Made by a program: the position numbers and the translations under genes
In this document: positions 1 through 7,846 of the stretch, piece by piece
How positions within the stretch are numbered: position 1 is the stretch's first letter
Layout of the letters: each line of letters opens with the position of its first letter
The notes under the pieces: generated by a model
The model's input: only the letters and a program-made list of their open reading frames with translations
The model's database searches: none
What the model was told of the DNA's origin: nothing
From: Acidobacteria bacterium 28-1
GTDB lineage: Bacteria > Acidobacteriota > Blastocatellia > Pyrinomonadales > Pyrinomonadaceae
Assembly (NCBI GenBank): GCA_002050365.1
Contig: MWYZ01000038.1
Coordinates: forward strand, 1 to 64,000
Length of the DNA: 64,000 nucleotides
Direction of reading: 5' to 3'

Positions 1-61
1 GGAGATGTAAGTGTAGTAATATATTTAGTTGACCAGCACTAATAGTCCCAAGGCTTGACCA
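1..61 (+). rRNA. rrl: 23S ribosomal RNA, 3' end (partial)
   Basis: The first bases match the conserved 3' end of bacterial 23S rRNA: a stretch like GACCAGCACTAATAG followed by AGGCTTGACC, the strand that closes the terminal helix. Only the last ~60 nt are in the window and the rest lies upstream. A 5S gene follows 90 nt later, the usual rrn operon order. The exact 3' end is uncertain by a few bases. Confidence 0.9.
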
Positions 62-151
62 TAAAATTTACTGACTAGCAAATTTTATTTTCAAATTACA
101 ATGCGTATTTGATTATCTATTTTCAGTTGTCATTTTGATATTTACCAGTTT

Positions 152-266
<115 letters not shown>

Positions 267-278
267 TTTATTTTAACG

Positions 279-309
279 AAAAGCCCGTTCTTATTTGAAT
301 GGGCTTTTT
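279..309 (+). terminator. Rho-independent terminator of the rRNA operon
   Basis: Arms AAGCCCGTTC (281-290) and GAATGGGCTT (297-306) form a 10-bp stem with one G-T pair, followed by a T run. It ends the rRNA transcript just after 5S. Confidence 0.85.
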
Positions 310-331
310 TGTTTTTCAAATTTTGTTGGTA

Positions 332-545
332 TTAAGATTCAGTTAAGGAGTTTAGGATAATACCTAAAACGGAACCTACAAAGCCACCAGAGGTTATTAA
401 ATGAAAGTAAAATTGAATAGGCGGATTAATAACATATATTGTTGTAAATAAACTTCGTGTCTTTCTAACTTCCTTTGTCAAAGATAAATGCAGTCTCTGC
501 CTCGCTGTCCCAATTCGTCAAATCTGTTAAATAATAATTATTACT
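332..545 (-). pseudogene. Possible decayed small membrane-protein gene
   Basis: Between the rRNA terminator and the helicase gene, the minus strand has two short protein-like frames that would need a frameshift to join. The upstream piece includes LTDLTNWDSEAETAFIF. The downstream piece includes VINPPIQFYFHLITSGG and ends LNSLTES before a TAA at 332-334. The second piece has a hydrophobic stretch compatible with a membrane segment. No start codon or ribosome site could be assigned. It may be a gene remnant or chance open frames. Confidence 0.25.
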
Positions 546-561
546 TTTGCACTAATCTCAG

Positions 562-2679
562 CTATATTTTTTTTGGGGGAATGGAAAAGATAAGCCTGAA
601 TTCTGACGGATTGAAAGCGGCGATGATGCTGGCGCGGCGAATACCGAGTGGCAAATCATTTTGAAAACTTCCCAAATCAAAAGCCGTTTCAAAATCTTTC
701 CAACGACGATTGAGCAAACGGTATATTTCCTCTTCCGAAAACTGCCAGTCGGTTTCGGAAAACGCTCCCGCTATTTCGACAAAAAACTCATTGTGTTCAA
801 CGATTATCAGGTTCCTTTCCGTTTCCAACAGTTCGCCCAACGCTTTGCCGTAGACTTCGCCCGCGTTGTGAAACAGCAAAAATCTCTTTTCCGAATCGTT
901 TTCCGTTTGAACAGACACTAGCGGCATCGCGCCCGTTTCATCGGCAGCAGGAAAGCATAATTCGTTTGCCAACGCTTTGGTCAACGCGGCGGATTTGACG
1001 CGCCAATTCCATTTTTGATGCGGTTGGCGGACGTTTTCCGTCTTTGTTTCGGCGCGGGTCAGGATTTTGCGCCCGTTTGTCGAAGTTACGCGGCGGGCGT
1101 GTCCGCCCATCAGAAAAGTGCTTCCGGCGGGCAATTTGGAATCGAGAAACCCGACGCGCCTGCCGGTCATATCGTCAATCACGACCGCCCTTTCATTTGT
1201 TCCCGACATATTGCTGTAAAGCGCGCGTTCTTCGTAAAGTTTTTCCCAGATTTCGCCGGCTTGCAACTGTTTTCCGCCGCGCATTGCCGGTCGGAAAAAG
1301 TCTTTTTCAATCAGATGCTCGACGATTTTTTCGTATTGATGTTTGTCTATCAACGGTTCGCCGTTGGGCGTGATGAAAAGTCCGAAAGCGTGTTCGGGGT
1401 TGAGTTCGCTGTGCGTCGTTTGTTTCAAATAAGAGCAAAGCTGCTGGACGACAACCGACGGGCGAAACGCCAAGCCGTTGTCCGATGCGAGCAGCGCAGA
1501 CGTTTCCGCACTGGAATTTTTGGCGGCGCGAATAAAAACTTGAAAAACGGCTTCTTCGGTCGGCGTTCGATAAAAACAGGCGACGCGGGTGCGCCTTGTG
1601 CGGCGATTACCGCGCCCGATGCGTTGGAGAAACGAGCCTAAATTGTCCGGTGCGCCGACGAGCAAAATTAAATCAACGTCGCCGATGTCAATTCCGAGTT
1701 CGAGCGTCGAAGTGGCGAAACACAAAGCCGCGCCGGTGCGGGCGAAATTTTCTTCCGCTTGACGGCGGATATTCGCGCTCAAATTGGCGTGATGAACCAA
1801 AACTTCATCGCCGAAGGGCGCACTGCCGCGCAGTAAATTTACCCACTCTTCACATTCCGCCCGTTTTTGACAAAAAGCCAAAACTTTTTTTACCTCACGC
1901 GCTTTGAACGTCGCAAAAAATTCGCGCAAAGATTCCGCGCCGCGCATCTCGAAAAGTTTCGCGTCAATTTCGCGCTGCCCGTCGGTTTGAATTAAAACAG
2001 GATTGGCAAAGTATTTGGCGGCGATGCTCGCGGGATTGTGCATCGTCGCCGACAGAGCGCAAAACTGAACTTCAGCGGTCGCCGCATCGCCTTTTGTAAA
2101 AGCATATTCACGAAGCCGCCGCAGGCGATTGAGCAAAATCCGCAGTTGGTCGCCGCGCGGCGTGTTGTCGTAAAGATGCAGTTCGTCCAAAACGACGGCG
2201 GACACGTCGCGCAGCATCTTCGGGCGATTTGCCAGCAGTGAATCAAGCGATTCGGGCGTGGTGATGAGAAATTCCGGCGGGCGCGTCGGTTTCAAGGCGG
2301 GTTCGTCGCCCGTTTTGACCGCCAAGCTGATTGCCATCTTTTTTAACGGCTGTTCGATGCGCCGCGCAATATCTCTCGCTAAAGCCCGCGTCGGCACAAG
2401 ATACAAAAATTTGACGGTTGCAGTTTGTTTTTGTGAATTGGTTTTGAATCGCCGCTGTTGAAAGCGTTCGAGAATCGGAGCTAAAGCCGCTTCGGTTTTG
2501 CCGCTCGCCGTCGCCGCCGCCAAAACGCAATTTTCCCCGCTCAACAACGGCTCAAGCGCAAGTTCCTGAATCGCGGTCAAGCGTCCGAAACGCGACAAAA
2601 AAGCGTCGAATGTATGCGACAGTTTTTCGATTGCAGATTTTGGATTTCGGATTTCGGATTTTATATTTCCGTTGTGCAT
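562..2679 (-). CDS. Lhr/BrxHI-like DEAD/DEAH-box helicase
   Basis: This 705-aa superfamily 2 helicase has motif I ATASGKTEAAL (near residue 56), motif Ia PTRALARDI, motif II as DELH (VVLDELHLYD), motif III SAT (ALSATMHNP) and motif VI QRIGRGNRR. A C-terminal half follows that I cannot assign. The layout and DELH box resemble the Lhr-like helicase called BrxHI in some BREX systems. It should translocate on DNA or RNA using ATP. It is the last gene of the minus-strand cassette and starts 11 bp after the PIN toxin stop. No Shine-Dalgarno is visible before its ATG. The N-terminus (IKSEIRNPKSAIE) is encoded by heptamer repeats, so the first ~17 residues are probably not conserved. The helicase call is firm, the BrxHI-like label moderate. 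Confidence 0.85.
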   Translation of the reverse strand: MHNGNIKSEIRNPKSAIEKLSHTFDAFLSRFGRLTAIQELALEPLLSGENCVLAAATASGKTEAALAPILERFQQRRFKTNSQKQTATVKFLYLVPTRALARDIARRIEQPLKKMAISLAVKTGDEPALKPTRPPEFLITTPESLDSLLANRPKMLRDVSAVVLDELHLYDNTPRGDQLRILLNRLRRLREYAFTKGDAATAEVQFCALSATMHNPASIAAKYFANPVLIQTDGQREIDAKLFEMRGAESLREFFATFKAREVKKVLAFCQKRAECEEWVNLLRGSAPFGDEVLVHHANLSANIRRQAEENFARTGAALCFATSTLELGIDIGDVDLILLVGAPDNLGSFLQRIGRGNRRTRRTRVACFYRTPTEEAVFQVFIRAAKNSSAETSALLASDNGLAFRPSVVVQQLCSYLKQTTHSELNPEHAFGLFITPNGEPLIDKHQYEKIVEHLIEKDFFRPAMRGGKQLQAGEIWEKLYEERALYSNMSGTNERAVVIDDMTGRRVGFLDSKLPAGSTFLMGGHARRVTSTNGRKILTRAETKTENVRQPHQKWNWRVKSAALTKALANELCFPAADETGAMPLVSVQTENDSEKRFLLFHNAGEVYGKALGELLETERNLIIVEHNEFFVEIAGAFSETDWQFSEEEIYRLLNRRWKDFETAFDLGSFQNDLPLGIRRASIIAAFNPSEFRLIFSIPPKKI
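2636..2663 (-). repeat. Heptamer tandem repeat inside the helicase start
   Basis: Four 7-bp units in a row on the plus strand: GATTTTG, GATTTCG, GATTTCG, GATTTTA. They encode part of the helicase N-terminus. Because 7 is not a multiple of 3, the units give a 7-residue peptide period rather than a fixed word. Confidence 0.75.
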
Positions 2680-2690
2680 TAGCGTTTAAT

Positions 2691-3167
2691 CTATAATTGT
2701 TTTCCAAAAGCATCAATCAGACATTCAAAAAATTCGATGGGCGAAGCAATCCGCAAGTTTATTGTTTCGGCTACTTTGTCGGTAAAATGGTCGCGGTTTT
2801 TCGTGATTATCCAATCCGGTTGGCTGTCAATCGCCGCTAAGATAACCGGCACATCCGAAGCGTGCCGGATGAGGTGGCGGTTTTGCTTTATCCGTTCTTT
2901 ATCTGTTAAAGGAACGCGCATTGGACGGGCTAATTTGATAAAGCCTTGATAGTCGGCAATTAAAGATTCTGTTTGTTTCTCACCGAATCTGTCAATAAAT
3001 TTTAACAAATTATGCTTTACTTCCAGTCGCACGATTTCCGGCAAAACGAGACGACAGGTTTTGGCGGCACACAAAGCTAAAACGGCTTTGCTTTGCCCGA
3101 ATCGGCTGACCAGTCCATCTGTAATAACATTACTGTCGGTAAGAAGCTTAGGCGCGAAAGTGTTCAT
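2691..3167 (-). CDS. PIN-domain toxin, VapC-like
   Basis: This 158-aa protein has a PIN nuclease layout: an early acidic residue in LLTDSNVI, a conserved Glu in VRLEVKHNL, and a later acidic cluster SDVPVILAAIDSQPDWI followed by ITKNRDHF. These are the usual metal-binding positions of PilT N-terminal/VapC RNases, which cleave RNA when not held by their antitoxin. Its ATG directly abuts the TAA of the upstream AbrB-type gene, the tight coupling typical of toxin-antitoxin pairs. The pair sits between an ATPase gene and the helicase gene on the same strand. The RNA target cannot be read from sequence. Confidence 0.8.
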   Translation of the reverse strand: MNTFAPKLLTDSNVITDGLVSRFGQSKAVLALCAAKTCRLVLPEIVRLEVKHNLLKFIDRFGEKQTESLIADYQGFIKLARPMRVPLTDKERIKQNRHLIRHASDVPVILAAIDSQPDWIITKNRDHFTDKVAETINLRIASPIEFFECLIDAFGKQL

Positions 3168-3497
3168 TTACAGTTCGGACTCGTTTTCAGCCAAATCGGG
3201 ATAATGTTCGCGGAAAACCTCGCGGCGCGTTTCCGGCAGAGTGTTGAGTAATTCCTCAGTTCTAACCCCGGCTTTTTGCAATGTCTGTTCAATCCGTTCG
3301 CAAAGCGCGTTGAATTTCTCCATCTCCGGCAACAACAAAAGACTGTTGCCGATTTTTAAGATGGCAATCGGTGAACCGGCTTCCAAACTTTGTTCATCCC
3401 GAAATTCTTTTGGCAAAACAAGCTGTCCCTTCTCGGATAACCTTCCGGTCATCAGATATTGAACAAAGTTCATTTCATTTTTGACATTTGTGTTCAT
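3168..3497 (-). CDS. AbrB/MazE-type antitoxin
   Basis: This 109-aa protein has a swapped-hairpin AbrB DNA-binding segment near residues 15-55 (GRLSEKGQLVLPKEFRDE, then a hydrophobic strand pair with ILKIGNSLLLLP). The helical C-terminus would bind the toxin. Such antitoxins usually repress their own promoter. A good AGGAG ribosome site lies before the ATG, and the 134-bp gap upstream may hold the promoter. It is stop-to-start coupled with the PIN toxin. Confidence 0.75.
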   Translation of the reverse strand: MNTNVKNEMNFVQYLMTGRLSEKGQLVLPKEFRDEQSLEAGSPIAILKIGNSLLLLPEMEKFNALCERIEQTLQKAGVRTEELLNTLPETRREVFREHYPDLAENESEL

Positions 3498-3630
3498 TTT
3501 TAATCTCCTAGTAGTAATTTCCTACGCAAATAATCTTATAATACTTTTGTAGAAAAAACAATCTTTGTAGAGTTTCTAAACCAAACCCTAAATTACTTTG
3601 GGTATGCTGTCCAAAATTCTCTAACATCAA

Positions 3631-5040
3631 TCACAATAACGCCCGCCGTAGTTCGGCGACGGCTTGGCTGGCGTTGAAATCTTTATGCGCGTAGCAGAGG
3701 TCGAATATCTCAACTGACAGGCGTATGACCTGGCGGAGATTTATCAAATTGTTGTCAAGGCATTCCAGCAAACCTTGCGCGACATCGAGAAATTGCCCGT
3801 TGTTATCGTAGTTGTAAGATTGGCGATGCAGTACGTAAAGCCGCGTCATCAGTTCGTCAAGTGCGGCGGGCGGCAGGTATTTTTTTAATTGTAAAATTTG
3901 TCCTTCGTCCAGGGTGCGCTGGTAATCGAAAGTGTTTGCCGACGGCGTAACGGCGAAAAGCAACAGCAAATGGCTGTTGTCTTTGAGCCGGAACGGGTGC
4001 GAATGATATTGATGCTGTAAATCGTTTTCGCCGATTCGCCCATTTTCGCCGAGCGCGGTGTAAATCAGAGCCTTGAAAAAATTGTCGGCGCGTTCCTGCC
4101 CGCGTTGGTTGAGCAGGCTGTAATGTTCGGATTCGTCAATAAAAACAGCGAGTCCGGCGTAGCCCGCCTGCGTAGCCAGCCAGCCCCAGCCGTTGAGTAA
4201 ATAACAATATTGGTCGGCGGCGGTGGTCAATTGCGAGAGCGATTTTATCTTGAATTCTTTGCTCTTAAACGCGGCATTTCGGCGCACGTCGCTGATGAAA
4301 ACTTTTTCGCCCGACATCCAATCAACCAACTCATCCAAAGCGTTATCCGGCGTGTCGCGCATCAGCAAATAATTATGCAGAGCCGTGGCAAAAAATGTTT
4401 CTCTGATGCTGTCCTGAATTTCGGAATAATTCGGCTGGGCGATGATTTTTTCAAGTAACGGCGTGAGTCCGACTTCCGCCGAATCGGGAAAACGCAGCGA
4501 ACGCATCAAGGAGAGATAAATGCGTTGCGGACGATTCGGCGGGACTTCGCGCAAGTCCAGACTTGTCGTGGCGATGATAAAATTATTCGCCAGAGCCTCT
4601 TGCGCCGCCAATTCGAAAAAATGACTTTTGCCCGCGCCGTATTCGCCCAACACGACGCGCACATCTCCACCGTGTTCTTTCGTATTCGCAAACGCACGCT
4701 GCAAACTCTCTTTTTCATCATCAAGTCTGACACTCAATTCGCGGATGCGTTTCGCTGGAACAAGCCCGTAACGCAAGGCTTCAATCGTCCGCCGCGCTTC
4801 AATTCGTCCGGCTTCTTCGGGCGTGAACGTCTTTTCCGGGCGCGGAGCGATAAAAGATTTCGGCGCGGACGGCGTTTCAGTTTCGGCGGTTTGCAAAACC
4901 GACAGCATCCCGCTCGGCACAACCGCCCGGATGCCGTTATCAAAACGCACGACCGAATCGCGTCCGGCGTTGCGTAATTCCAACACCTGCCCGCGCCCGA
5001 AAAGCGGATGATTTACAATTGCTCCAATCATATTTTCCAA
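3631..5040 (-). CDS. DUF2791/BrxD-like P-loop ATPase with N-terminal Tudor-like domain
   Basis: This 469-aa protein has Walker A GEYGAGKSHF near residue 133 and Walker B AGLAVFIDESEHY, matching the DUF2791 ATPases called BrxC/BrxD in BREX loci. Residues ~5-50 (NHPLFGRGQV, then VVRFDNGIRAVVP) resemble the small Tudor-like fold at the C-terminus of UvrD/PcrA helicases, which binds RNA polymerase. That domain is absent from the paralogous ATPase next door. The open frame begins with TTG 11 nt after AAGGAG. An ATG three codons later (5031) is the other possible start. The two ATPases share the core but are clearly diverged, which suggests a hetero-complex. The substrate is unknown. Confidence 0.8.
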   Translation of the reverse strand: MENMIGAIVNHPLFGRGQVLELRNAGRDSVVRFDNGIRAVVPSGMLSVLQTAETETPSAPKSFIAPRPEKTFTPEEAGRIEARRTIEALRYGLVPAKRIRELSVRLDDEKESLQRAFANTKEHGGDVRVVLGEYGAGKSHFFELAAQEALANNFIIATTSLDLREVPPNRPQRIYLSLMRSLRFPDSAEVGLTPLLEKIIAQPNYSEIQDSIRETFFATALHNYLLMRDTPDNALDELVDWMSGEKVFISDVRRNAAFKSKEFKIKSLSQLTTAADQYCYLLNGWGWLATQAGYAGLAVFIDESEHYSLLNQRGQERADNFFKALIYTALGENGRIGENDLQHQYHSHPFRLKDNSHLLLLFAVTPSANTFDYQRTLDEGQILQLKKYLPPAALDELMTRLYVLHRQSYNYDNNGQFLDVAQGLLECLDNNLINLRQVIRLSVEIFDLCYAHKDFNASQAVAELRRALL

Positions 5041-5109
5041 ACTGCGAAAATCTCCTTATTAATAATTTCGAGCGAATCCGGTGCTAAATATTCAACCACT
5101 TCGGACGCC

Positions 5110-5226
5110 CGCCCCTGAAAGGGACGAATTTAACGGCAATTGTTCGACGCTTTCAGCGTCGGATTGAATTTTTCAACCTGACGACGGGTTGCACCCGTCG
5201 CTATCAAATCTGTCCGCTTCGCGGAC
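5110..5226. repeat. Cluster of four short palindromes (REP-like)
   Basis: Four hairpins lie in ~115 bp between the two ATPase genes: CCC-CTGAA-AGGG near 5112-5123, CGACGCT-TTC-AGCGTCG at 5145-5161, CGACGGG-TTGCA-CCCGTCG at 5182-5200, and GTCCGC-TTC-GCGGAC at 5212-5226. Stems are perfect and loops 3-5 nt. None has a T tract, so they are not ordinary terminators. They look like REP/BIME-type intergenic palindromes. Confidence 0.7.
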
Positions 5227-5250
5227 TTTTAAGTAAATCTCCACAATTTC

Positions 5251-6534
5251 TTAATATTCGCCTGTTTCCGTTCGTCCGAGTTGTTCCGTAACATCGCGCA
5301 GAACGCCGTTGAGATTGTCTTCTTCGTAAATGTGTTCGCCCGAAACACGCTGTTCGGTCAGCATTGTTACCAACGATTTTACAAAATGGCGGCGATGACT
5401 GGTCGAAAGCAAAGACGCGCATCCGGCGGCGAGCGCGGCGATATTTTCGCGCTGCAATTCGTGATTGAAATTCATCTGGTAAGCCGTTTCATAAACGCCT
5501 AAAAGTTTTTCGCCGATTAAGCGCAGCAATTCTTCGCCCGGATAATCGAGATGGTCGAGGCTGATTTGGACGCTGAACGGATTTTGGCGCGAAAACTTAA
5601 CCTTTGAACTGATGCGCTGGCTTAACGCTTCGTAATTCGGAGCGATATTTGTTACGAAATAAGGCGGCACGGCATAGACAAAAAGTGCGGACGGCAGACT
5701 TTCACCGGCGCAGCGGTCAATTACTTCGCGCAGATTGTCGCAGGCGACTTTTTCCGTGCGCGACGAGCCGATGCTGACCATTCGGTCGCCTTCGTCAAAC
5801 AGCAAAACCAAACCCGCGTAACCGAGTTCGTGAACCGCTTGCGCCAGCGATCGCATCATCTTAAACGCGACCGTTTTATCGAGTTTTTCCGTGATGCTGA
5901 ACGCCCGCACATCTTTCAAAGCAACACTCTCGCCGCGCAGCCAAGCTCCAATCAGACGTTTATTTGCCTCGTTTTCTTCGGCGACAGCGCGAAAATAATA
6001 ATAAATCGCGTGGCGAAACGAAGGACTTTCGATGTTGAAACGCAAAACCGTGTCGAGCCACAAATTAACGCGCACATCCAGACCGACGCTTGTTTTCGGG
6101 TTTTCCACGCCGAGTGTTTTCAAAGTTTGAAAAAAATGATTTTCTAGAAATGCTTCCAGCCCGCTGGTGTCCGCGCTGTCCGCATTCGGCGAATGATAAA
6201 TCAGATTGCCCGCGACGGCTTGATAGACTTTCAGTTGATTATCGTAAGGACATTCTTTCGGGCTGAGTTCGGTGCGGCTGACAACGTAACCGAGTTCCCA
6301 AGCCAAATCACGCAGGCGATAAAGAAAATGCGATTTACCGCTTCCGTATTCGCCGACAACCAGCTTAAAACTCGAACCGCCGTCGCGCAGATAGCCGCCT
6401 AAATATTCATCTTTCAGCGTCCCCAAAATCGAATCAATCCCGACCGTGTAAGCCTCTAAATTGCGGGCGGGCGGAATGCCCGATTCGCCGAGTTTGCGGA
6501 TAATATGCTGCGCTTCGGTCTGCGTCAAAGCCAT
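5251..6534 (-). CDS. DUF2791/BrxD-like P-loop ATPase (first paralogue)
   Basis: This 427-aa protein has Walker A VVGEYGSGKSHF near residue 62 and Walker B LVLLFDEGDRM near residue 240. The GEYGSGKS form followed by helical and sensor regions is typical of the DUF2791 family found in BREX ATPases. The start at 6534 (MALTQTEAQ) was chosen because it has an AGGAG site just upstream. The longer frame to 6624 runs back through an inverted repeat and is unlikely to be translated. The neighbours are an unknown protein upstream and the second ATPase downstream, all co-oriented. A role as a DNA-bound motor or clamp loader in a defence or genome-maintenance complex is inferred only. Confidence 0.82.
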   Translation of the reverse strand: MALTQTEAQHIIRKLGESGIPPARNLEAYTVGIDSILGTLKDEYLGGYLRDGGSSFKLVVGEYGSGKSHFLYRLRDLAWELGYVVSRTELSPKECPYDNQLKVYQAVAGNLIYHSPNADSADTSGLEAFLENHFFQTLKTLGVENPKTSVGLDVRVNLWLDTVLRFNIESPSFRHAIYYYFRAVAEENEANKRLIGAWLRGESVALKDVRAFSITEKLDKTVAFKMMRSLAQAVHELGYAGLVLLFDEGDRMVSIGSSRTEKVACDNLREVIDRCAGESLPSALFVYAVPPYFVTNIAPNYEALSQRISSKVKFSRQNPFSVQISLDHLDYPGEELLRLIGEKLLGVYETAYQMNFNHELQRENIAALAAGCASLLSTSHRRHFVKSLVTMLTEQRVSGEHIYEEDNLNGVLRDVTEQLGRTETGEY

Positions 6535-6548
6535 TTTTGATTCTCCTT

Positions 6549-6689
6549 GATATTTATCCACGAAATTACACGAAGGTTTTACGAAGGTTTTTTGAAATTT
6601 CCAAATCTGATAAAACCATTTCAATTCTGATTTTCAAACAAGAAAATGTTTAATTATCTTTTCTTCGTGTAACTTCGTGGATAAATATC
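6549..6689. repeat. Mini inverted-repeat element
   Basis: The arms at 6549-6575 and 6663-6689 are 27-bp inverted copies with one mismatch. Each contains TTATCCACGAA and TTACACGAAG. The unit fills the whole gap between the 289-aa gene and the first ATPase gene and has no coding capacity. It may act as an RNA hairpin within the transcript or be a MITE-like relic. Confidence 0.7.
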
Positions 6690-7559
6690 TTACTTTTCTT
6701 TCGTAAAATATAAATGCTGGATAAACTGTCCTTCGTTTGCGTCCGTCGCCAAAAACATCGCGCGGGCTGAATCGCTGCCGACATCAATCGTCGCCGTGCC
6801 TAAATTCAAGCGATGACCTTGATACATCATATTTTGTGAACGGCGCAGTTGCATCATATCGTGAGCAAAATGCGTCTTCGGGTAATCGGTAAATTTCTGT
6901 TTCGACGGCGTTTTACGAAACGAAGCGGGCTGCCGAACCATAATCAATTCACGATAGCAATCAACAATTATCGTACGCGTTCCCACCGGTTTATCCGACA
7001 ATTTTAAAACGCGGTTGTAAGCCTCGAACAACTCGCCGAGCAGCGCGTTCAAATCAACATTGCGCTCGCAGATTTCGCGGCGGGCGCGTTCATATGCGGA
7101 AACGACCTGCTCGACATTCAGCTTGATTTTTTTGTCCGTTACCGGCTGCCGCGAAAAAGTCATATCAACCTGTTTGCGCCGCATATCAACTTTTATAATG
7201 AACAATTCGGCAATCAATTCGGACGCGGAACTGCCGCCGAGAGCGATACCTTTTTCGCCGAACGCTTCGCGCAAATCTCTGGCAAAAGTGAATTCCAATT
7301 CAGAGAGATTTTCATCCGCAGTTTCTTTGAGTTTTTCGATTAACGATTGATAGTCGCCCGGCAGTTCCAATTCAGATGGCGGCGTCTCCAAAACGACACA
7401 CGCCTCAGCCAAAGCGACGGCGTTTTTATGCGGGTCTTTTAACGCTCGAACGGCGTTTTCCAAAGGCTTGATGACATTGTTTCGGAGCTTAACTTCGCCC
7501 GCTAAAATTTTGCGAACTTCGCTCAAATCCACACTCAAAATTTCCGTGTTTTCACTCAT
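6690..7559 (-). CDS. Uncharacterised protein, first gene of the ATPase/helicase cassette
   Basis: This 289-aa soluble protein has no motif I can name. It is mostly helical and charged. The first ~90 residues look like paired helices, the middle has a basic strand IIKVDMRRKQVDMTF, and the C-terminus is rich in basic and aromatic residues (FRKTPSKQKFTDYPKTHF). There is no signal peptide or membrane segment. The ATG has an AGGAA-type ribosome site. Its position as first gene before two ATPases and a helicase suggests an adaptor or DNA-binding partner of that complex, but this is inference from context. It is the most informative unknown in the cassette. Confidence 0.75.
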   Translation of the reverse strand: MSENTEILSVDLSEVRKILAGEVKLRNNVIKPLENAVRALKDPHKNAVALAEACVVLETPPSELELPGDYQSLIEKLKETADENLSELEFTFARDLREAFGEKGIALGGSSASELIAELFIIKVDMRRKQVDMTFSRQPVTDKKIKLNVEQVVSAYERARREICERNVDLNALLGELFEAYNRVLKLSDKPVGTRTIIVDCYRELIMVRQPASFRKTPSKQKFTDYPKTHFAHDMMQLRRSQNMMYQGHRLNLGTATIDVGSDSARAMFLATDANEGQFIQHLYFTKEK

Positions 7560-7787
7560 TAAATTTCCTGTTCCTCGAATAGATAAATGTGTGTTTGAGG
7601 TTACAATAGTTCAAACGCTTTTTCAATAATACCGTTGAAACTTTGGGCGAAAACAGGAGATTTGAAAAACAGAATTGAAAGAAACCGGAGATTTTGCGTT
7701 AAAAGATTTCATTAGCGAATTCCGGTACTCGGAAATTTTAATTTTCGGATTGAGTTTTGAATCGGCAAACGGCTTCTAAAAGAAATT

Positions 7788-7817
7788 TTGGACAACACTT
7801 GCGCCCAAAGCTATAAT
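7788..7817 (+). promoter_or_regulatory. Putative sigma-70 promoter of the transglutaminase gene
   Basis: TTGGAC (7788-7793) and a consensus TATAAT (7812-7817) are 18 bp apart, about 30 bp before the ATG of the downstream gene. The rest of the 287-bp divergent gap shows nothing else clear. Confidence 0.5.
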
Positions 7818-7846
7818 CCAACCTAGCAAAGTTTATCTTAAATCCA

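Noticed and set aside
1015-1641. Long plus-strand frame opposite the helicase gene
   Set aside because: It is a shadow of the helicase reading frame; the minus-strand protein has all helicase motifs.
562-7559. A complete BREX system
   Set aside because: No PglX methylase, PglZ, BrxA or BrxB is present; only ATPase and helicase relatives are seen.
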